Positions 20,147-29,528 are shown, numbered from the stretch's first letter. The stretch: DNA of 64,000 nucleotides from Streptomyces sp. R302 (GCF_012927245.1 NZ_JABBGE010000001.1:496001-560000); one strand, 5' to 3'. A program made the numbers and translations. Notes: generated from the letters alone by a model not told the origin.

Positions 20147-20587
20147 TCAGCCCCTTGTCGTGATCACCGCGGACACCGTGAAGACCGCGAACACCGCCAG
20201 GGCGATGAGCAGGACGGTGACGGCGACCGGCTTCCAGGGGACGCCATGGGTCCAGGGGGTGCCGGCGGGCTCCGGGGCGCCGGGCGCGCGGGTGGTGACG
20301 AGCGCGGCGCCGTCGGGGGCCGGGTCCGCGGGGAGCGCGGCCGTCACGGCCTCCCCGAAGGCGAGCGCGGCGGCCTCGTCGACACCGGTGACGCGGTAGA
20401 TCGTCGGCTCGGTCGCGCCCGAGGCGGTCAGGACGATCGCGAGCGACCGGCCCTCGGCGTGGACGAAGGAGATCGCCGCCAGCGGTATGTGGTGTTCCTT
20501 GTCCGGCCGGTGCAGGGTGACCGGCCCGCCCGCGAAGTGGAGAACCGATTCGCCACCGTGCAGGACCAGAGAAGGGGTGGCCGTCAT
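20147..20587 (-). CDS. Small membrane protein, paralog of downstream gene
   Basis: A 146-residue protein with a soluble N-terminal domain (SLVLHGGESVLHFAGGPVTL, IYRVTGVDEAAALAFGEAVTAALP) similar to that of the gene at 19310-20113, and one C-terminal transmembrane helix (WKPVAVTVLLIALAVFAVFTVSAVI). The ATG at 20587 follows GGAGGAAC. The two genes lie in tandem with 33 bases between them and look like a duplication in which the second copy gained a longer membrane part. Function unknown. Confidence 0.72.
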   Translation of the reverse strand: MTATPSLVLHGGESVLHFAGGPVTLHRPDKEHHIPLAAISFVHAEGRSLAIVLTASGATEPTIYRVTGVDEAAALAFGEAVTAALPADPAPDGAALVTTRAPGAPEPAGTPWTHGVPWKPVAVTVLLIALAVFAVFTVSAVITTRG

Positions 20588-21258
20588 CGTCCGCGTTCCT
20601 CCGCCGCCGTCGGTCGGTCCCGGGGCGCCGCCGGGCGGCAGGGCGACGCTCCCTCGCCGATCGTAGGGGCACCGGCACTCCCCGCACCACGTCCGGGCCC
20701 CCGGAGGCCGCTCCGGACGGACCGCCCCGCGCGCTCCCTTCACGCGCCCCCGGCGCACGCCGGAGCGAAAACCGAAGGCTCCGGGAACAATTCCACGACG
20801 CCCCGGGACGACAGTTCGACAATCCTCCGGATTTACGGGACTTCAGCGATTCCGCGACCGACCCGACGGCCGCGAATCGAATCATCCGCTCGAACATCCC
20901 GCCCCCGGTGGCGTGCGGGAACGTCCCGAACTCCCTTGGTGCGTCCGACGATTCTACGGAGCACGGGTCGCCCGGGAGTGGGGAAGCGGGAAATGGATTC
21001 AGAAAGGCATACGTTGGTGAAGGAAGACACCAGAAGAGAACGACCACGGGGGAAGTCGGAGCGAGCGCGGCGCGCGGAGCCGGAATTGCGCGGGAACGGC
21101 GCGGAGGGAATCACCCCCCGGCCCGGACCCGGCGGCAGGCGGCCCCGCCGCTCCGCCGTCCCCTCGGCCGCTCGTTCGCTCGTTCGCAAGGGACACCGCA
21201 CGGTGGCCAGGCCCGGCGCACCCCGCCGGCCCGGGGCCGCCGGGGAGGAGGGCCGGTC
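20588..21258. other. 671-base intergenic region without a recognised gene
   Basis: The stretch separates divergent small genes. Its middle (about 20760-21060) is noticeably less GC-rich than the flanks. Frames that cross it show no family features or coding bias I trust. It must hold the promoters of the 20587 gene and of the 21259 gene. A direct repeat of CGCTCGTT occurs near 21172-21190. I see no clear terminator or RNA gene. Confidence 0.5.
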
Positions 21259-21474
21259 ATGGCACTGCAGATCGGTGCGTACGTCGTGGAGATCCGCACC
21301 GGGCGGGTCGCGAGAGTGATGGGCCACGAGGGCCCGTACGTCCAGATCCGCCCGCTCGGCGGCGGACGCGAGTGGGACGTCGCCCCCGAGGAGGTCCGCG
21401 AGGCCACCTCCGCGGAGCGCCTCAGCGCCGCCACCGCCCACGCCAACGCCCGCAGCCGCGGCGAGGTCCCCTGA
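21259..21474 (+). CDS. Small conserved hypothetical protein
   Basis: A 71-residue protein (MALQIGAYVVEIRTGRVARVMGHEGPYVQIRPLGGGREWDV) preceded by GGGGAGGAGGG. The pattern of short strands with Gly-rich turns resembles small SH3-like barrels, but I cannot name a family. Its TGA lies inside a 17-base tandem repeat that continues toward recO. Confidence 0.65.
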   Translation: MALQIGAYVVEIRTGRVARVMGHEGPYVQIRPLGGGREWDVAPEEVREATSAERLSAATAHANARSRGEVP

Positions 21475-21557
21475 AGAAGCAGGGCCCCCTGAAGCGGCGG
21501 GCCCCCTGAAGCGGCGAGGCCCCTGAAGCGGCGAGGCCCCTGAAGCGGCGGGACCCC
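21468..21557. repeat. Tandem repeat, five 16-17-base units
   Basis: Five copies of CCCCTGAAGCGGCGRGG (first copy diverged, CCCCTGAAGAAGCAGGG), covering the stop codon of the small gene and ending about 50 bases before recO. Copy number is likely to vary between strains. Confidence 0.9.
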
Positions 21558-21608
21558 GTCGCGGACGGGCGGCCCGCGCCGCCACCCGCGTACGGGAGAA
21601 TGGGGCCC

Positions 21609-22358
21609 ATGAGTCTGTTCCGTGACGACGGCGTCGTGCTGCGCACCCAGAAGCTGGGCGAGGCGGATCGCATCATCACGATCCTCACGCGCGGCCACGG
21701 GCGGGTGCGGGCCGTCGCGCGCGGAGTGCGGCGGACCAAGTCGAAGTTCGGGGCGCGGCTCGAACCCTTCTCCCACGTGGACGTGCAGTTCTTCGCCCGC
21801 GGCAGCGAGCTCGTCGGCCGCGGCCTGCCGCTCTGCACCCAGAGCGAGACCATCGCCGCGTACGGCGGCGGCATCGTCACCGACTACGCCCGCTACACCG
21901 CCGGCACCGCCATGCTGGAGACCGCGGAGCGCTTCACCGACCACGAGGGCGAGCCGGCCGTCCAGCAGTACCTCCTGCTCGTGGGCGGACTGCGGACCCT
22001 CGCCCGCGGCGAGCACGCCCCCCACCTCATCCTCGACGCCTTCCTCCTCCGCTCCCTCGCCGTCAACGGCTACGCGCCCAGCTTCTCGGACTGCGCGAAA
22101 TGCGGACTCGACGGCCCCAACCGCTTCTTCTCGGTCGCCGCGGGCGGCGTCATATGCGGCGACTGCCGGGTGCCCGGAAGCGTCGTACCCTCGGCGGAGG
22201 CCATCGGCCTGCTCAGCGCCCTGCTCACCGGCGACTGGGCGACGGCGGACGCGTGCGAGCCGCGTCACGTCAGGGAGGGCAGCGGGCTCGTGTCCGCCTA
22301 TCTGCACTGGCACCTGGAGCGCGGCCTGCGCTCCCTGCGGTACGTAGAGAAAAGCTAG
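21609..22358 (+). CDS. recO: DNA repair protein RecO
   Basis: A 249-residue protein with the N-terminal OB-fold ([28 protein letters not shown]), the helical middle, and a C-terminal zinc finger (CAKCG and CGDCR). RecO loads RecA on SSB-coated DNA in the RecFOR pathway. GAGAAT (21596-21601) ends eight bases before the ATG at 21609, so I choose this start over an ATG three codons upstream that lies in the hexamer. uppS follows after 13 bases, the usual actinobacterial order. Confidence 0.96.
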   Translation: MSLFRDDGVVLRTQKLGEADRIITILTRGHGRVRAVARGVRRTKSKFGARLEPFSHVDVQFFARGSELVGRGLPLCTQSETIAAYGGGIVTDYARYTAGTAMLETAERFTDHEGEPAVQQYLLLVGGLRTLARGEHAPHLILDAFLLRSLAVNGYAPSFSDCAKCGLDGPNRFFSVAAGGVICGDCRVPGSVVPSAEAIGLLSALLTGDWATADACEPRHVREGSGLVSAYLHWHLERGLRSLRYVEKS

Positions 22359-22371
22359 GAGAGACCACGTC

Positions 22372-23196
22372 ATGGCCATCGCACGACTCCTCGGGCGCCA
22401 GCGTCGGGAGTACAGGACCCCCGAGCCGCACCCGTCCGGCGCCCGCCCGCCGAAGCTCCAGGCCGAGCTTGTGCCGCAGCACGTCGCGATCGTCATGGAC
22501 GGCAACGGCCGCTGGGCCAAGGAGCGCGGACTGCCCCGCACCGAGGGCCACAAGGTCGGCGCCGAGCAGGTGCTCGACGTGCTCCAGGGCGCGATCGAGA
22601 TGGGCGTCGGCGCGATCTCGCTGTACGCCTTCTCCACCGAGAACTGGAAGCGCTCCCCCGAGGAGGTGCGCTTCCTGATGAACTTCAACCGCGACTTCAT
22701 CCGCAAGACCCGCGACCAGCTCGACGAGCTCGGCATCCGGGTCCGCTGGGTCGGCCGCATGCCCAAGCTGTGGAAGTCGGTCGCCAAGGAGCTCCAGGTC
22801 GCCCAGGAGCAGACCAAGGACAACACCAAGCTCACGCTGTACTTCTGCATGAACTACGGCGGCCGCGCGGAGCTCACGGACGCGGCGCAGGCGCTCGCGG
22901 AGGACGTGAAGGCGGGCCGGCTCGACCCGGCGAAGATCACCGAGAAGACGATCCAGAAGTACCTCTACTACCCGGACATGCCGGACGTGGACCTCTTCCT
23001 GCGGCCCAGCGGCGAGCAGCGCACCTCCAACTACCTGATCTGGCAGAGCGCGTACGCCGAGATGGTCTTCCAGGACGTGCTGTGGCCCGACTTCGACCGC
23101 CGCGACCTGTGGCGCGCCTGTGTCGAGTACGCCCAGCGCGACCGCCGCTTCGGCGGCGTCGACCCGGCCGACCTCGCCGTCCTCGACAAGGCGTAG
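22372..23196 (+). CDS. uppS: Isoprenyl (undecaprenyl) diphosphate synthase
   Basis: A 274-residue cis-prenyltransferase. The signature [25 protein letters not shown] holds the catalytic Asp and diphosphate-binding residues; later come [12 protein letters not shown] and the C-terminal [26 protein letters not shown]. It makes the C50/C55 lipid carrier for peptidoglycan and other glycans. It starts 13 bases after recO, with AGGAGAG upstream. A strong hairpin after the gene separates it from zur. Confidence 0.96.
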   Translation: MAIARLLGRQRREYRTPEPHPSGARPPKLQAELVPQHVAIVMDGNGRWAKERGLPRTEGHKVGAEQVLDVLQGAIEMGVGAISLYAFSTENWKRSPEEVRFLMNFNRDFIRKTRDQLDELGIRVRWVGRMPKLWKSVAKELQVAQEQTKDNTKLTLYFCMNYGGRAELTDAAQALAEDVKAGRLDPAKITEKTIQKYLYYPDMPDVDLFLRPSGEQRTSNYLIWQSAYAEMVFQDVLWPDFDRRDLWRACVEYAQRDRRFGGVDPADLAVLDKA

Positions 23197-23286
23197 GCCC
23201 GGCCGGCGGAGAGGGGGACGCGTCCCGCTGCGGCACGGCCGCACCGCGCGGTACTGGACCGCCACCTCACCCGCATGCGACGGGCA

Positions 23287-23330
23287 CGGGAAGGGGCCCG
23301 CACTGGAATCGTCCGGTGCGGGCCCCTTCC
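23287..23330. terminator. Bidirectional terminator between uppS and zur
   Basis: Perfect 16-base stem (GGGAAGGGGCCCGCAC with its complement at 23315-23330) and a 12-base loop between convergent genes. Confidence 0.85.
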
Positions 23331-23345
23331 CTGTCGGTTTCCGGC

Positions 23346-23756
23346 CTACTTCGCCGCGCACTCCGCGCAGGTGCCGAAGATCTCGACGGTGTGCGCCACG
23401 TTCACGAAGCCGTGCTCCGCGGCGACCGTCTCGGCCCACTGCTCCACCATCGGGCCCTCGACCTCGACGGCCTTGCCGCAGGCGCGGCAGACGAGGTGGT
23501 GGTGATGGTCGTCGGACGAGCAGCGGCGGTAGACCGTCTCGCCTTCGCTGGTGCGCAGCGCGTCCACCTCGCCCGCGTCCGCCAGCGACTGGAGGGTGCG
23601 GTAGACGGTGGTCAGGCCGACCGAGTCGCCGCGATGCTTGAGCATGTCGTGCAGCTCCTGGGCGCTGCGGAACTCGTCCACTTCGCTCAGCGCGGCCGAC
23701 ACGGCGGCGCGCTGCCTGGTGGAGCGGCCGCGTACGGGGGGTCCTGCCGTCGCCAC
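23346..23756 (-). CDS. zur: Fur-family zinc regulator Zur
   Basis: A 136-residue Fur-family repressor. The winged helix covers TRQRAAVSAALSEVDEFRSAQELHDML and TTVYRTLQSLADAGEVD. The metal sites include DDHHHHLVCRACGKAVEVEG (CxxC) and the C-terminal CAEC. The GTG start follows AAGGAGG. It lies just downstream of the znuACB operon on the same strand, and a Zur-type box sits on the znuA promoter, so zinc is the likely effector rather than iron. Confidence 0.9.
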   Translation of the reverse strand: MATAGPPVRGRSTRQRAAVSAALSEVDEFRSAQELHDMLKHRGDSVGLTTVYRTLQSLADAGEVDALRTSEGETVYRRCSSDDHHHHLVCRACGKAVEVEGPMVEQWAETVAAEHGFVNVAHTVEIFGTCAECAAK

Positions 23757-23815
23757 GGGGGCCTCCTTGATGTATCCGTTGCCCCCGCCATTCTGCCAGT
23801 CCCCCCTGTGCCGGG

Positions 23816-24712
23816 TCAGACCCTGACGTCGTCCGTCGGCCGCCGGGTCTCCGGCACGCAGCGGGCGTCGCACTCCGCCGCCGCCCGTTCGGCGATCCGT
23901 GCCCGCCGTCGGGCGAGCGGAGTCGCCAGTACGGCGAGGGCGATGAAGACGCCGATCGCGAGGAGCACGATCGTCGCGCCCGGCGGTACGTCCTGGTAGT
24001 ACGAGGTGATCGTGCCGGACAGGGTGACGCCGGTGCCGATGAGGACGGCGAGCACGAAGGTGGCCTTGAAGGACCGGGTCAGCTGCTGGGCCGCCGCGAC
24101 CGGGACCACCATGAGCGCGCTGACCAGGAGCAGGCCGACGACCCGCATCGCGACGGTCACGGTGACGGCCGCGGTGATCGCGATCAGCAGGTTGAGCAGC
24201 CGCACCGGCAGGCCGGTGACGCGGGCGAACTCCTCGTCCTGGCTGACGGCGAAGAGCTGGCGGCGCAGACCGACGGTGACGAGGATCACGAAGGCGGCGA
24301 GGAGTGCGATCGCGGTGATGTCCTCCGACGAGACCGTGGAGAGCGAGCCGAAGAGGTACGAGGTCAGGTTGGCGTTGGAACCGGTCGTCGAGAGGCTGGT
24401 CAGCATGACGCCGCCGGCCATGCCGCCGTAGAAGAGCAGCGCGAGCGCCAGGTCGCCGCGGGTCCTGCCGTACGCCCGGATCAGCTCCATGGCGACGGAA
24501 CCCGCGATCGCGACGAGGGTCGCCATCCACACCGGGCTGGAGTTGAGCAGGAAGCCGAGGCCCACGCCCGTCATCGCCACGTGGCCGATGCCGTCGCCCA
24601 TCAGCGCCTGGCGGCGCTGGACGAGGTAGATGCCGACGGCGGGGGCGGTGATGCCGACGAGGACGGCCGCGAGGAGCGCCCGCTGCATGAAGGCAGGTTC
24701 GAGGAAGTCCAT
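23816..24712 (-). CDS. znuB: Zinc ABC transporter permease
   Basis: A 298-residue integral membrane protein of the ABC-3 metal permease family, with about eight hydrophobic helices and the cytoplasmic GDGIGHVAMTGVG loop that contacts the ATPase. It starts two bases after the ATPase gene ends. With ZnuC and ZnuA it forms a high-affinity zinc importer in the plasma membrane. Confidence 0.93.
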   Translation of the reverse strand: MDFLEPAFMQRALLAAVLVGITAPAVGIYLVQRRQALMGDGIGHVAMTGVGLGFLLNSSPVWMATLVAIAGSVAMELIRAYGRTRGDLALALLFYGGMAGGVMLTSLSTTGSNANLTSYLFGSLSTVSSEDITAIALLAAFVILVTVGLRRQLFAVSQDEEFARVTGLPVRLLNLLIAITAAVTVTVAMRVVGLLLVSALMVVPVAAAQQLTRSFKATFVLAVLIGTGVTLSGTITSYYQDVPPGATIVLLAIGVFIALAVLATPLARRRARIAERAAAECDARCVPETRRPTDDVRV

Positions 24713-24714
24713 GG

Positions 24715-25479
24715 TCAGGTCAGCAGTCCCGTGCGGAGCGGCTCGTCGGCCGCGTGGGGGTGGACGTGGTCGTGGCCGGGCAGCGCGTGCTGGCCGACGG
24801 CCTTCGGGGGCGGGCCGTCGTGGACGACGCAGCCGTCGCGGAGGACGACGGCCCGGTCGATCAGCGGCTCCAGCGGGCCCAGTTCGTGCAGGACGAGGAG
24901 GACGGAGGTGCCGCCGGCGACCTGCTCGCGCAGGGTGGCGGCGAGGATCTCCTGGCTGCCGAGGTCCACGCCGGCCATCGGCTCGTCCATGATCAGGAGG
25001 TCGGGTTCGGAGGCGAGCGCGCGGGCGATGAGGACCCGCTGGTGCTGGCCGCCGGAGAGGGCGGTGACGGCGTCCCTGGCGCGGTCGGCGAGGCCGACCA
25101 GCTCCATGGCCCGCTGGACGGCGGCCTTGTCGGCCTTGGACACCCAGCCGAACCTGCGGCGGGCGAGCCGGCCCGAGGCGACGACCTCGCGGACGGTGGC
25201 GGGGACGCCGCTCGCGGCGGTGGTGCGCTGGGGGACGTAGCCGACCCGGGCCCAGTCGCGGAACCGCTTCCGGTCGGTGCCGAACAGCTCGATGGAGCCG
25301 CCGGTCAGCGGCACCTGGCCGATGACCGCGCGGACGGCGGTGGACTTGCCGGAGCCGTTGGCGCCCAGCAGGGCGACGACCTCGCCGCGGCCGACGGTGA
25401 GGTCGACGCCCCGCAGCACGGGGCGGGCGCCGAGGGCGGCGGTGGCTCCGCGGACGGAGATGACGGGGTCGTCGTTCAC
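24715..25479 (-). CDS. znuC: Zinc ABC transporter ATP-binding protein
   Basis: A 254-residue ABC ATPase with Walker A GANGSGKST, signature LSGGQHQRVLIARAL and Walker B LLIMDEP. The C terminus has a histidine-rich tail (AVGQHALPGHDHVHPHAADE) that suits zinc handling. It is the middle gene of znuACB, nine bases after znuA. Confidence 0.93.
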   Translation of the reverse strand: MNDDPVISVRGATAALGARPVLRGVDLTVGRGEVVALLGANGSGKSTAVRAVIGQVPLTGGSIELFGTDRKRFRDWARVGYVPQRTTAASGVPATVREVVASGRLARRRFGWVSKADKAAVQRAMELVGLADRARDAVTALSGGQHQRVLIARALASEPDLLIMDEPMAGVDLGSQEILAATLREQVAGGTSVLLVLHELGPLEPLIDRAVVLRDGCVVHDGPPPKAVGQHALPGHDHVHPHAADEPLRTGLLT

Positions 25480-25488
25480 GGGTGTCTC

Positions 25489-26496
25489 CTACTTGGCGCC
25501 GAGCGCGGACTTCAGGGCGGCGAGGTTGGCCTGCATGACCTCGATGTAGTCATCGCCCCGGGACTTGTCCGTGATTCCCTCCAGCGGGTCGAGCACGTCG
25601 GTCTTCAGACCGGTGTCCTGCGCCAGGGTCTTCGCGGTCTTGTCGCTCGCGAGGGTCTCGAAGAAGACGGTGGTGACCTTGTCCGCCTTCGCGATGTCCT
25701 GGAGCTCCTTGATGCGGGCGGGGCTCGGCTCCGACTCGGGGTCGACGCCGGAGATGCCCTCCTGGTCCAGGTGGTAGCGCTCGGCGAGGTAGCCGAAGGC
25801 GGAGTGGGTGGTGATGAAGGTGCGGGTCGTGGTGTTCTTCAGGCCCGTCTCGAACCGGGTGTCCAGGTCGCCGAGCTTCTTCACCAGGGCGGCGGTGTTC
25901 TTCTCGTAGTCGGCGGCGTGGTCCGGGTCGGCCTTCGCGAAGGCGGCGCCGACGCCCTTGGCGACCTCGGCGTACTTCACGGGGTCGAGCCAGACGTGCG
26001 GGTCGGTGCCGGACTCGGAGCCGTGGTCGTGGCCCTCGTGGGACTCCTCCTCGGCGTGCTCCTCGCCCGCGTGGGCCTCGCCCTCGTGCTCGTGCCCCTC
26101 GCCGGCCCCGGTGCCGTGGGCTTCGAGGGTGGTGAGGGTGGCGGCGTCGACGGTGGTCTTCACGCCGGCCTGGGCGATGGCCTCGTCGACGGCGGGCTGG
26201 ATGCCCTTGAGGTAGAGGAGGACGTCGGCGTCGGCGAGCTCGCCGATCTGCCGGGGCTTGAGCTCCAGGTCGTGGGGTTCGACGCCGGGCTTGGTCAGGG
26301 TCTGGACGGCCACGTGGCCGCCGCCTATCTGCTCGGCCAGGTACTGCATGGGGTAGAACGACGCGACGACGTCCAGCTTGCCGTCCGTTCCCTTGTCGGC
26401 GGCCGAGGAGTCCCCGCCGCAGGCGGTGAGGGTGACGAGACCGAGGGCGACGGCTCCGGCGACGGCGGTGGTGGGTATCAGACGGCGTACGTTCAT
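25489..26496 (-). CDS. znuA: Zinc ABC transporter substrate-binding lipoprotein
   Basis: A 335-residue cluster A-I binding protein. A lipoprotein signal ends in LVTLTACGG (lipobox Cys). A long His/Glu-rich loop (GHEHEGEAHAGEEHAEEESHEGHDHG) precedes DPHVWLDP, the hallmark of zinc-specific ZnuA proteins. Other metal-binding histidines are in EPHDLELKP and THSAFGYLA. I start at the ATG at 26496, because the -10 GAAAAT ends eight bases upstream and a TTGACA -35 lies 18 bases before it. Two further upstream ATGs fall in the promoter. First gene of the Zur-controlled operon. Confidence 0.94.
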   Translation of the reverse strand: MNVRRLIPTTAVAGAVALGLVTLTACGGDSSAADKGTDGKLDVVASFYPMQYLAEQIGGGHVAVQTLTKPGVEPHDLELKPRQIGELADADVLLYLKGIQPAVDEAIAQAGVKTTVDAATLTTLEAHGTGAGEGHEHEGEAHAGEEHAEEESHEGHDHGSESGTDPHVWLDPVKYAEVAKGVGAAFAKADPDHAADYEKNTAALVKKLGDLDTRFETGLKNTTTRTFITTHSAFGYLAERYHLDQEGISGVDPESEPSPARIKELQDIAKADKVTTVFFETLASDKTAKTLAQDTGLKTDVLDPLEGITDKSRGDDYIEVMQANLAALKSALGAK

Positions 26497-26510
26497 GACA
26501 CTCATTTTCA
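26496..26510 (-). promoter_or_regulatory. Zur box on znuA promoter
   Basis: Read on the minus strand, TGAAAATGAGTGTCA matches 13 of 15 positions of the Zur consensus TGAAAATGATTTTCA. It overlaps the -10 and the start codon of znuA, so a bound repressor would block RNA polymerase. Confidence 0.8.
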
Positions 26511-26533
26511 ACAAAATTGGAAACGGTTGTCAA
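26504..26533 (-). promoter_or_regulatory. znuA promoter
   Basis: -35 TTGACA (26528-26533), 18-base spacer, -10 GAAAAT (26504-26509), predicted start at or next to the znuA ATG, hence leaderless. Confidence 0.7.
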
Positions 26534-26662
26534 TTGCCCGGGGCGGCTCCGGGGTGTGGTCCCGGCCACCCCGGAGCCGCCGGCATACCGATTTGATACG
26601 GGGCCCATGGGCGCCGGTAACCTGTGGCATTCGCACTTCGTCGTCGTAATGAAGAGAGCACC

Positions 26663-28045
26663 GTGGCCGCCGACAAGATCGACACCATCGTCAGCCTCAG
26701 CAAGCGCCGTGGCTTCGTTTTCCCCTGCAGTGAGATCTACGGCGGTCAGCGCGCCGCCTGGGACTACGGGCACCTGGGCGTCGAGCTCAAGGAGAACATC
26801 AAGCGCCAGTGGTGGCGTTACATGGTCACCTCGCGCGAGGACGTCGTCGGCATCGACTCGTCGGTCATCCTGGCGACCGAGGTCTGGGAGGCCTCCGGTC
26901 ACGTCGCGACCTTCACCGACCCGCTGACCGAGTGCACCTCCTGCCACAAGCGCTTCCGCGCCGACCACCTGGAGGAGGCGTACGAGGAGAAGCACGGCCG
27001 CCTCCCCGAGAACGGCCTCGCCGACCTCAACTGCCCCAACTGCGGCAACAAGGGCACCTTCACCGAGCCGAAGAACTTCTCGGGCCTGCTCTCCACCCAC
27101 CTCGGCCCGACCCAGGACTCCGGCTCGGTCGCCTACCTGCGCCCCGAGACCGCCCAGGGCATCTTCACCAACTTCGCCCAGGTGCAGACCACCGCGCGCA
27201 AGAAGCCCCCGTTCGGCATCGCGCAGATGGGCAAGTCCTTCCGGAACGAGATCACTCCGGGCAACTTCATCTTCCGGACCCGCGAGTTCGAGCAGATGGA
27301 GATGGAGTTCTTCGTCAAGCCGGGCGAGGACGAGGAGTGGCAGGAGTACTGGATGCAGCAGCGCTGGAACTGGTACACCAACCTCGGCCTGCGCGAGGAG
27401 AACATGCGCTGGTTCGAGCACCCGCAGGAGAAGCTCTCCCACTACTCGAAGCGCACCGCCGACATCGAATACCGCTTCTCCTTCGGCGGCAGCGAGTGGG
27501 GCGAGCTGGAGGGCGTCGCCAACCGCACCGACTACGACCTGACGGCCCACTCCAAGGCGTCCGGCGCCAACCTGACGTACCTGGACCAGGAGTCCGGCGA
27601 GCGCTACACGCCGTACGTCATCGAGCCCGCCGCCGGTGTCGGCCGCACCATGCTCGCCTTCCTCCTCGACGCCTACACCGAGGACGAGGCCCCCAACGCC
27701 AAGGGCGTCATGGAGAAGCGCGTCGTCATGCGCCTCGACCACCGCCTGGCCCCGGTCAAGGCCGCGGTCCTGCCGCTCTCCCGCAACGCGCAGCTCTCCC
27801 CGAAGGCCAAGGGCCTCGCGGCGGACCTGCGGCAGAACTGGAACATCGACTTCGACGACGCCGGTGCCATCGGCCGCCGCTACCGCCGTCAGGACGAGAT
27901 CGGCACCCCGTACTGCATCACCGTCGACTTCGACACCCTCGAGGACAACGCGGTGACCGTGCGCGAGCGCGACACCATGAAGCAGGAGCGCGTCTCCCTC
28001 GACCAGATCCAGGGCTACCTGGCCACCCGCCTCATCGGCTGCTGA
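26663..28045 (+). CDS. glyS: Glycyl-tRNA synthetase (class II, dimeric type)
   Basis: A 460-residue class II synthetase. It begins at GTG in the conserved context [28 protein letters not shown]. Motif 2 ([21 protein letters not shown]) and motif 3 ([13 protein letters not shown]) are present. An inserted four-Cys zinc site (CTSCHK and CPNCG) is also present. It charges tRNA-Gly. A TTGATA/TAACCT pair at 26593-26623 with a rather long 19-base spacer may be the promoter. A 23-bp perfect hairpin follows. Confidence 0.97.
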   Translation: MAADKIDTIVSLSKRRGFVFPCSEIYGGQRAAWDYGHLGVELKENIKRQWWRYMVTSREDVVGIDSSVILATEVWEASGHVATFTDPLTECTSCHKRFRADHLEEAYEEKHGRLPENGLADLNCPNCGNKGTFTEPKNFSGLLSTHLGPTQDSGSVAYLRPETAQGIFTNFAQVQTTARKKPPFGIAQMGKSFRNEITPGNFIFRTREFEQMEMEFFVKPGEDEEWQEYWMQQRWNWYTNLGLREENMRWFEHPQEKLSHYSKRTADIEYRFSFGGSEWGELEGVANRTDYDLTAHSKASGANLTYLDQESGERYTPYVIEPAAGVGRTMLAFLLDAYTEDEAPNAKGVMEKRVVMRLDHRLAPVKAAVLPLSRNAQLSPKAKGLAADLRQNWNIDFDDAGAIGRRYRRQDEIGTPYCITVDFDTLEDNAVTVRERDTMKQERVSLDQIQGYLATRLIGC

Positions 28046-28058
28046 CCTCGGTCGTACG

Positions 28059-28110
28059 CGTACGGGAGAGCCCCCGGTCCGGAGTGTCGGACCGGGGGCT
28101 CTCCCGTACG
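28059..28110. terminator. Strong bidirectional terminator
   Basis: A perfect 23-base stem (28059-28081 with 28088-28110) and a six-base loop between the convergent glyS and VC0807-like genes. It is the longest uninterrupted hairpin in the window. Confidence 0.92.
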
Positions 28111-28131
28111 TGCCCTTCGTGCGTACCGGGC

Positions 28132-28842
28132 TCAGGCCGCCGCGGTCGCCGCGGCCGCCGCTTCGGCCTCGGCCTGGCGCCGGGCCCCCTCGGCCGCCCG
28201 CCGCTTGCCGAACCAGGCCGTCCAGACGCCGAGCGCGCCCAGCACGCCGTAGATCATCACCGGGCTGACCACGACCATGGTGTCGGTCGGCAGGGTGTAC
28301 GCGAGCGCGATCCGGGCCAGCGCCTCCGCCGCGTACGCCACGCCCCACACCAGCGTCATCGTGCGCATGGTGGAGCGGAAGCCCTCGTACTGCCACAGGC
28401 CGTTCCACCAGGCGGTGGACTCCGGGGTGCCGTCGGTGGCGAACTTCCGCCCGAAGTAGAACATCAGCGGGCGCGGCGCGAGCAGGGTGCCCAGACAGAG
28501 CAGGCCGAACAGGCCGGTCACACCGGAGTCCTTCACCAGGAGCGCGCGGGCGGTGTGCGCGCCGACCAGCGAGACGACGGCCGTGATGACCAGGAAGACC
28601 AGGGTGACGACGGCGAACTCGTCGAGCTTGCGCCGCCAGGCCACCATGATCGCGCTGTCCAGCACCGGCCAGGCGCTGCTGAGCAGCAGCGCGGAGAACT
28701 CGGACCAGCCGTGGTCCTCCGTCAGCGTGTTGTACGTGACGATCGGCGCGACGACGTTGAGCCCGATGGTCAGGATCCAGCCGAGGGCGGACGCCTTCCC
28801 GGAACGGGCCGGCGGGCCGGGCGGCCGGGCGATGTCGGACAT
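28132..28842 (-). CDS. VC0807-family membrane protein
   Basis: A 236-residue protein with six hydrophobic segments, the VC0807-type features GLNVVAPIVTYNTL near the N terminus and PRPLMFYFGRKFATD in the middle, and an Ala/Glu-rich cytoplasmic tail. The start follows AGGGGGAGA. Family members are Streptomyces inner-membrane proteins without assigned function. Convergent with glyS. Confidence 0.82.
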   Translation of the reverse strand: MSDIARPPGPPARSGKASALGWILTIGLNVVAPIVTYNTLTEDHGWSEFSALLLSSAWPVLDSAIMVAWRRKLDEFAVVTLVFLVITAVVSLVGAHTARALLVKDSGVTGLFGLLCLGTLLAPRPLMFYFGRKFATDGTPESTAWWNGLWQYEGFRSTMRTMTLVWGVAYAAEALARIALAYTLPTDTMVVVSPVMIYGVLGALGVWTAWFGKRRAAEGARRQAEAEAAAAATAAA

Positions 28843-28934
28843 GTCTCCCCCTGAGAGCGTGCGGTCGGGGAGAGGCTAGTCAGGTACAGGACAGGGAGGG
28901 GGAAAATCCAGGCCAAATGATCTTCAAAAAGGTC

Positions 28935-29528
28935 TCAGGCCCGGCGGAGCGCCCTGAGGACCAGGGAGACGACCGCCTCGAAGGCGGCTTCGATGTCCGG
29001 TGCGGACCAGTCGGCGGCGTGCGCCGGGTCGTGGAAGCGGTCCGTGGCGTCGAAGACGGCCCGGGCGGTCGTGGTGACCTCGGGATCCGAGGCGGTGAAG
29101 ATCCCGTCCCGGATCCCGCTCGCGATGATGGCGGCGATCTGCTCCACGAGGTGTGCCACGTGCCGGTCGACCACCGCGCTGTTCTCGCCGATGAGGACCT
29201 GGAAGGTGGCCATCAGCTCGGGGTCGCCGCCCGCCTTGTTCCGCTTCAGCGCGAAGAGCGCCGTCAGCCAGCCGGTCAGCCGCTCGTCGGCCGGGCCGGT
29301 CCCCTCCGCGTACGGGCGGAGCTCGGTGATCGTCCCCTCCAGCCACCGCTCCGTGACCGCCTCGCGTAGCGCCGCCTTGGTGCGGAAGTGGCGGTAGACG
29401 CTGCCGTGGCTCACGCCGAGCGCCCGGGCCACGTCCACGACCGTCGCCTTCGCGGGGCCGTAGCGCCGCAGCACCTCCTCGGTGGCTTCGAGGATGCGCT
29501 CGGCGGTGAGGGTTTCGGTGGCGGCCAT
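28935..29528 (-). CDS. TetR-family repressor of the aldo-keto reductase unit
   Basis: A 197-residue TetR regulator with the N-terminal helix-turn-helix (TAERILEATEEVLRRYGPAKATVVDVARALGVSHGSVYRHFRTKAAL) and a helical ligand-binding domain. It lies 17 bases downstream of the aldo-keto reductase on the same strand, and TACTGT eight bases before the ATG gives it a possible leaderless promoter of its own. A short palindrome overlaps that promoter, and a longer one with the same TGACA/TGTCA ends lies at the reductase promoter, so it probably represses both. Confidence 0.88.
   Translation of the reverse strand: MAATETLTAERILEATEEVLRRYGPAKATVVDVARALGVSHGSVYRHFRTKAALREAVTERWLEGTITELRPYAEGTGPADERLTGWLTALFALKRNKAGGDPELMATFQVLIGENSAVVDRHVAHLVEQIAAIIASGIRDGIFTASDPEVTTTARAVFDATDRFHDPAHAADWSAPDIEAAFEAVVSLVLRALRRA

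Noticed and set aside
20908..21258. Long upstream extension of the small gene at 21259
   Set aside because: The extension is low-complexity Arg/Pro-rich, has no family features and crosses the lower-GC region; the ATG at 21259 has a good ribosome binding site.
25550..28408. Very long minus-strand frame across znuA and glyS
   Set aside because: It is the shadow of GC-biased third positions; its translation is Arg/Gly/Asp-rich and overlaps two certain genes.
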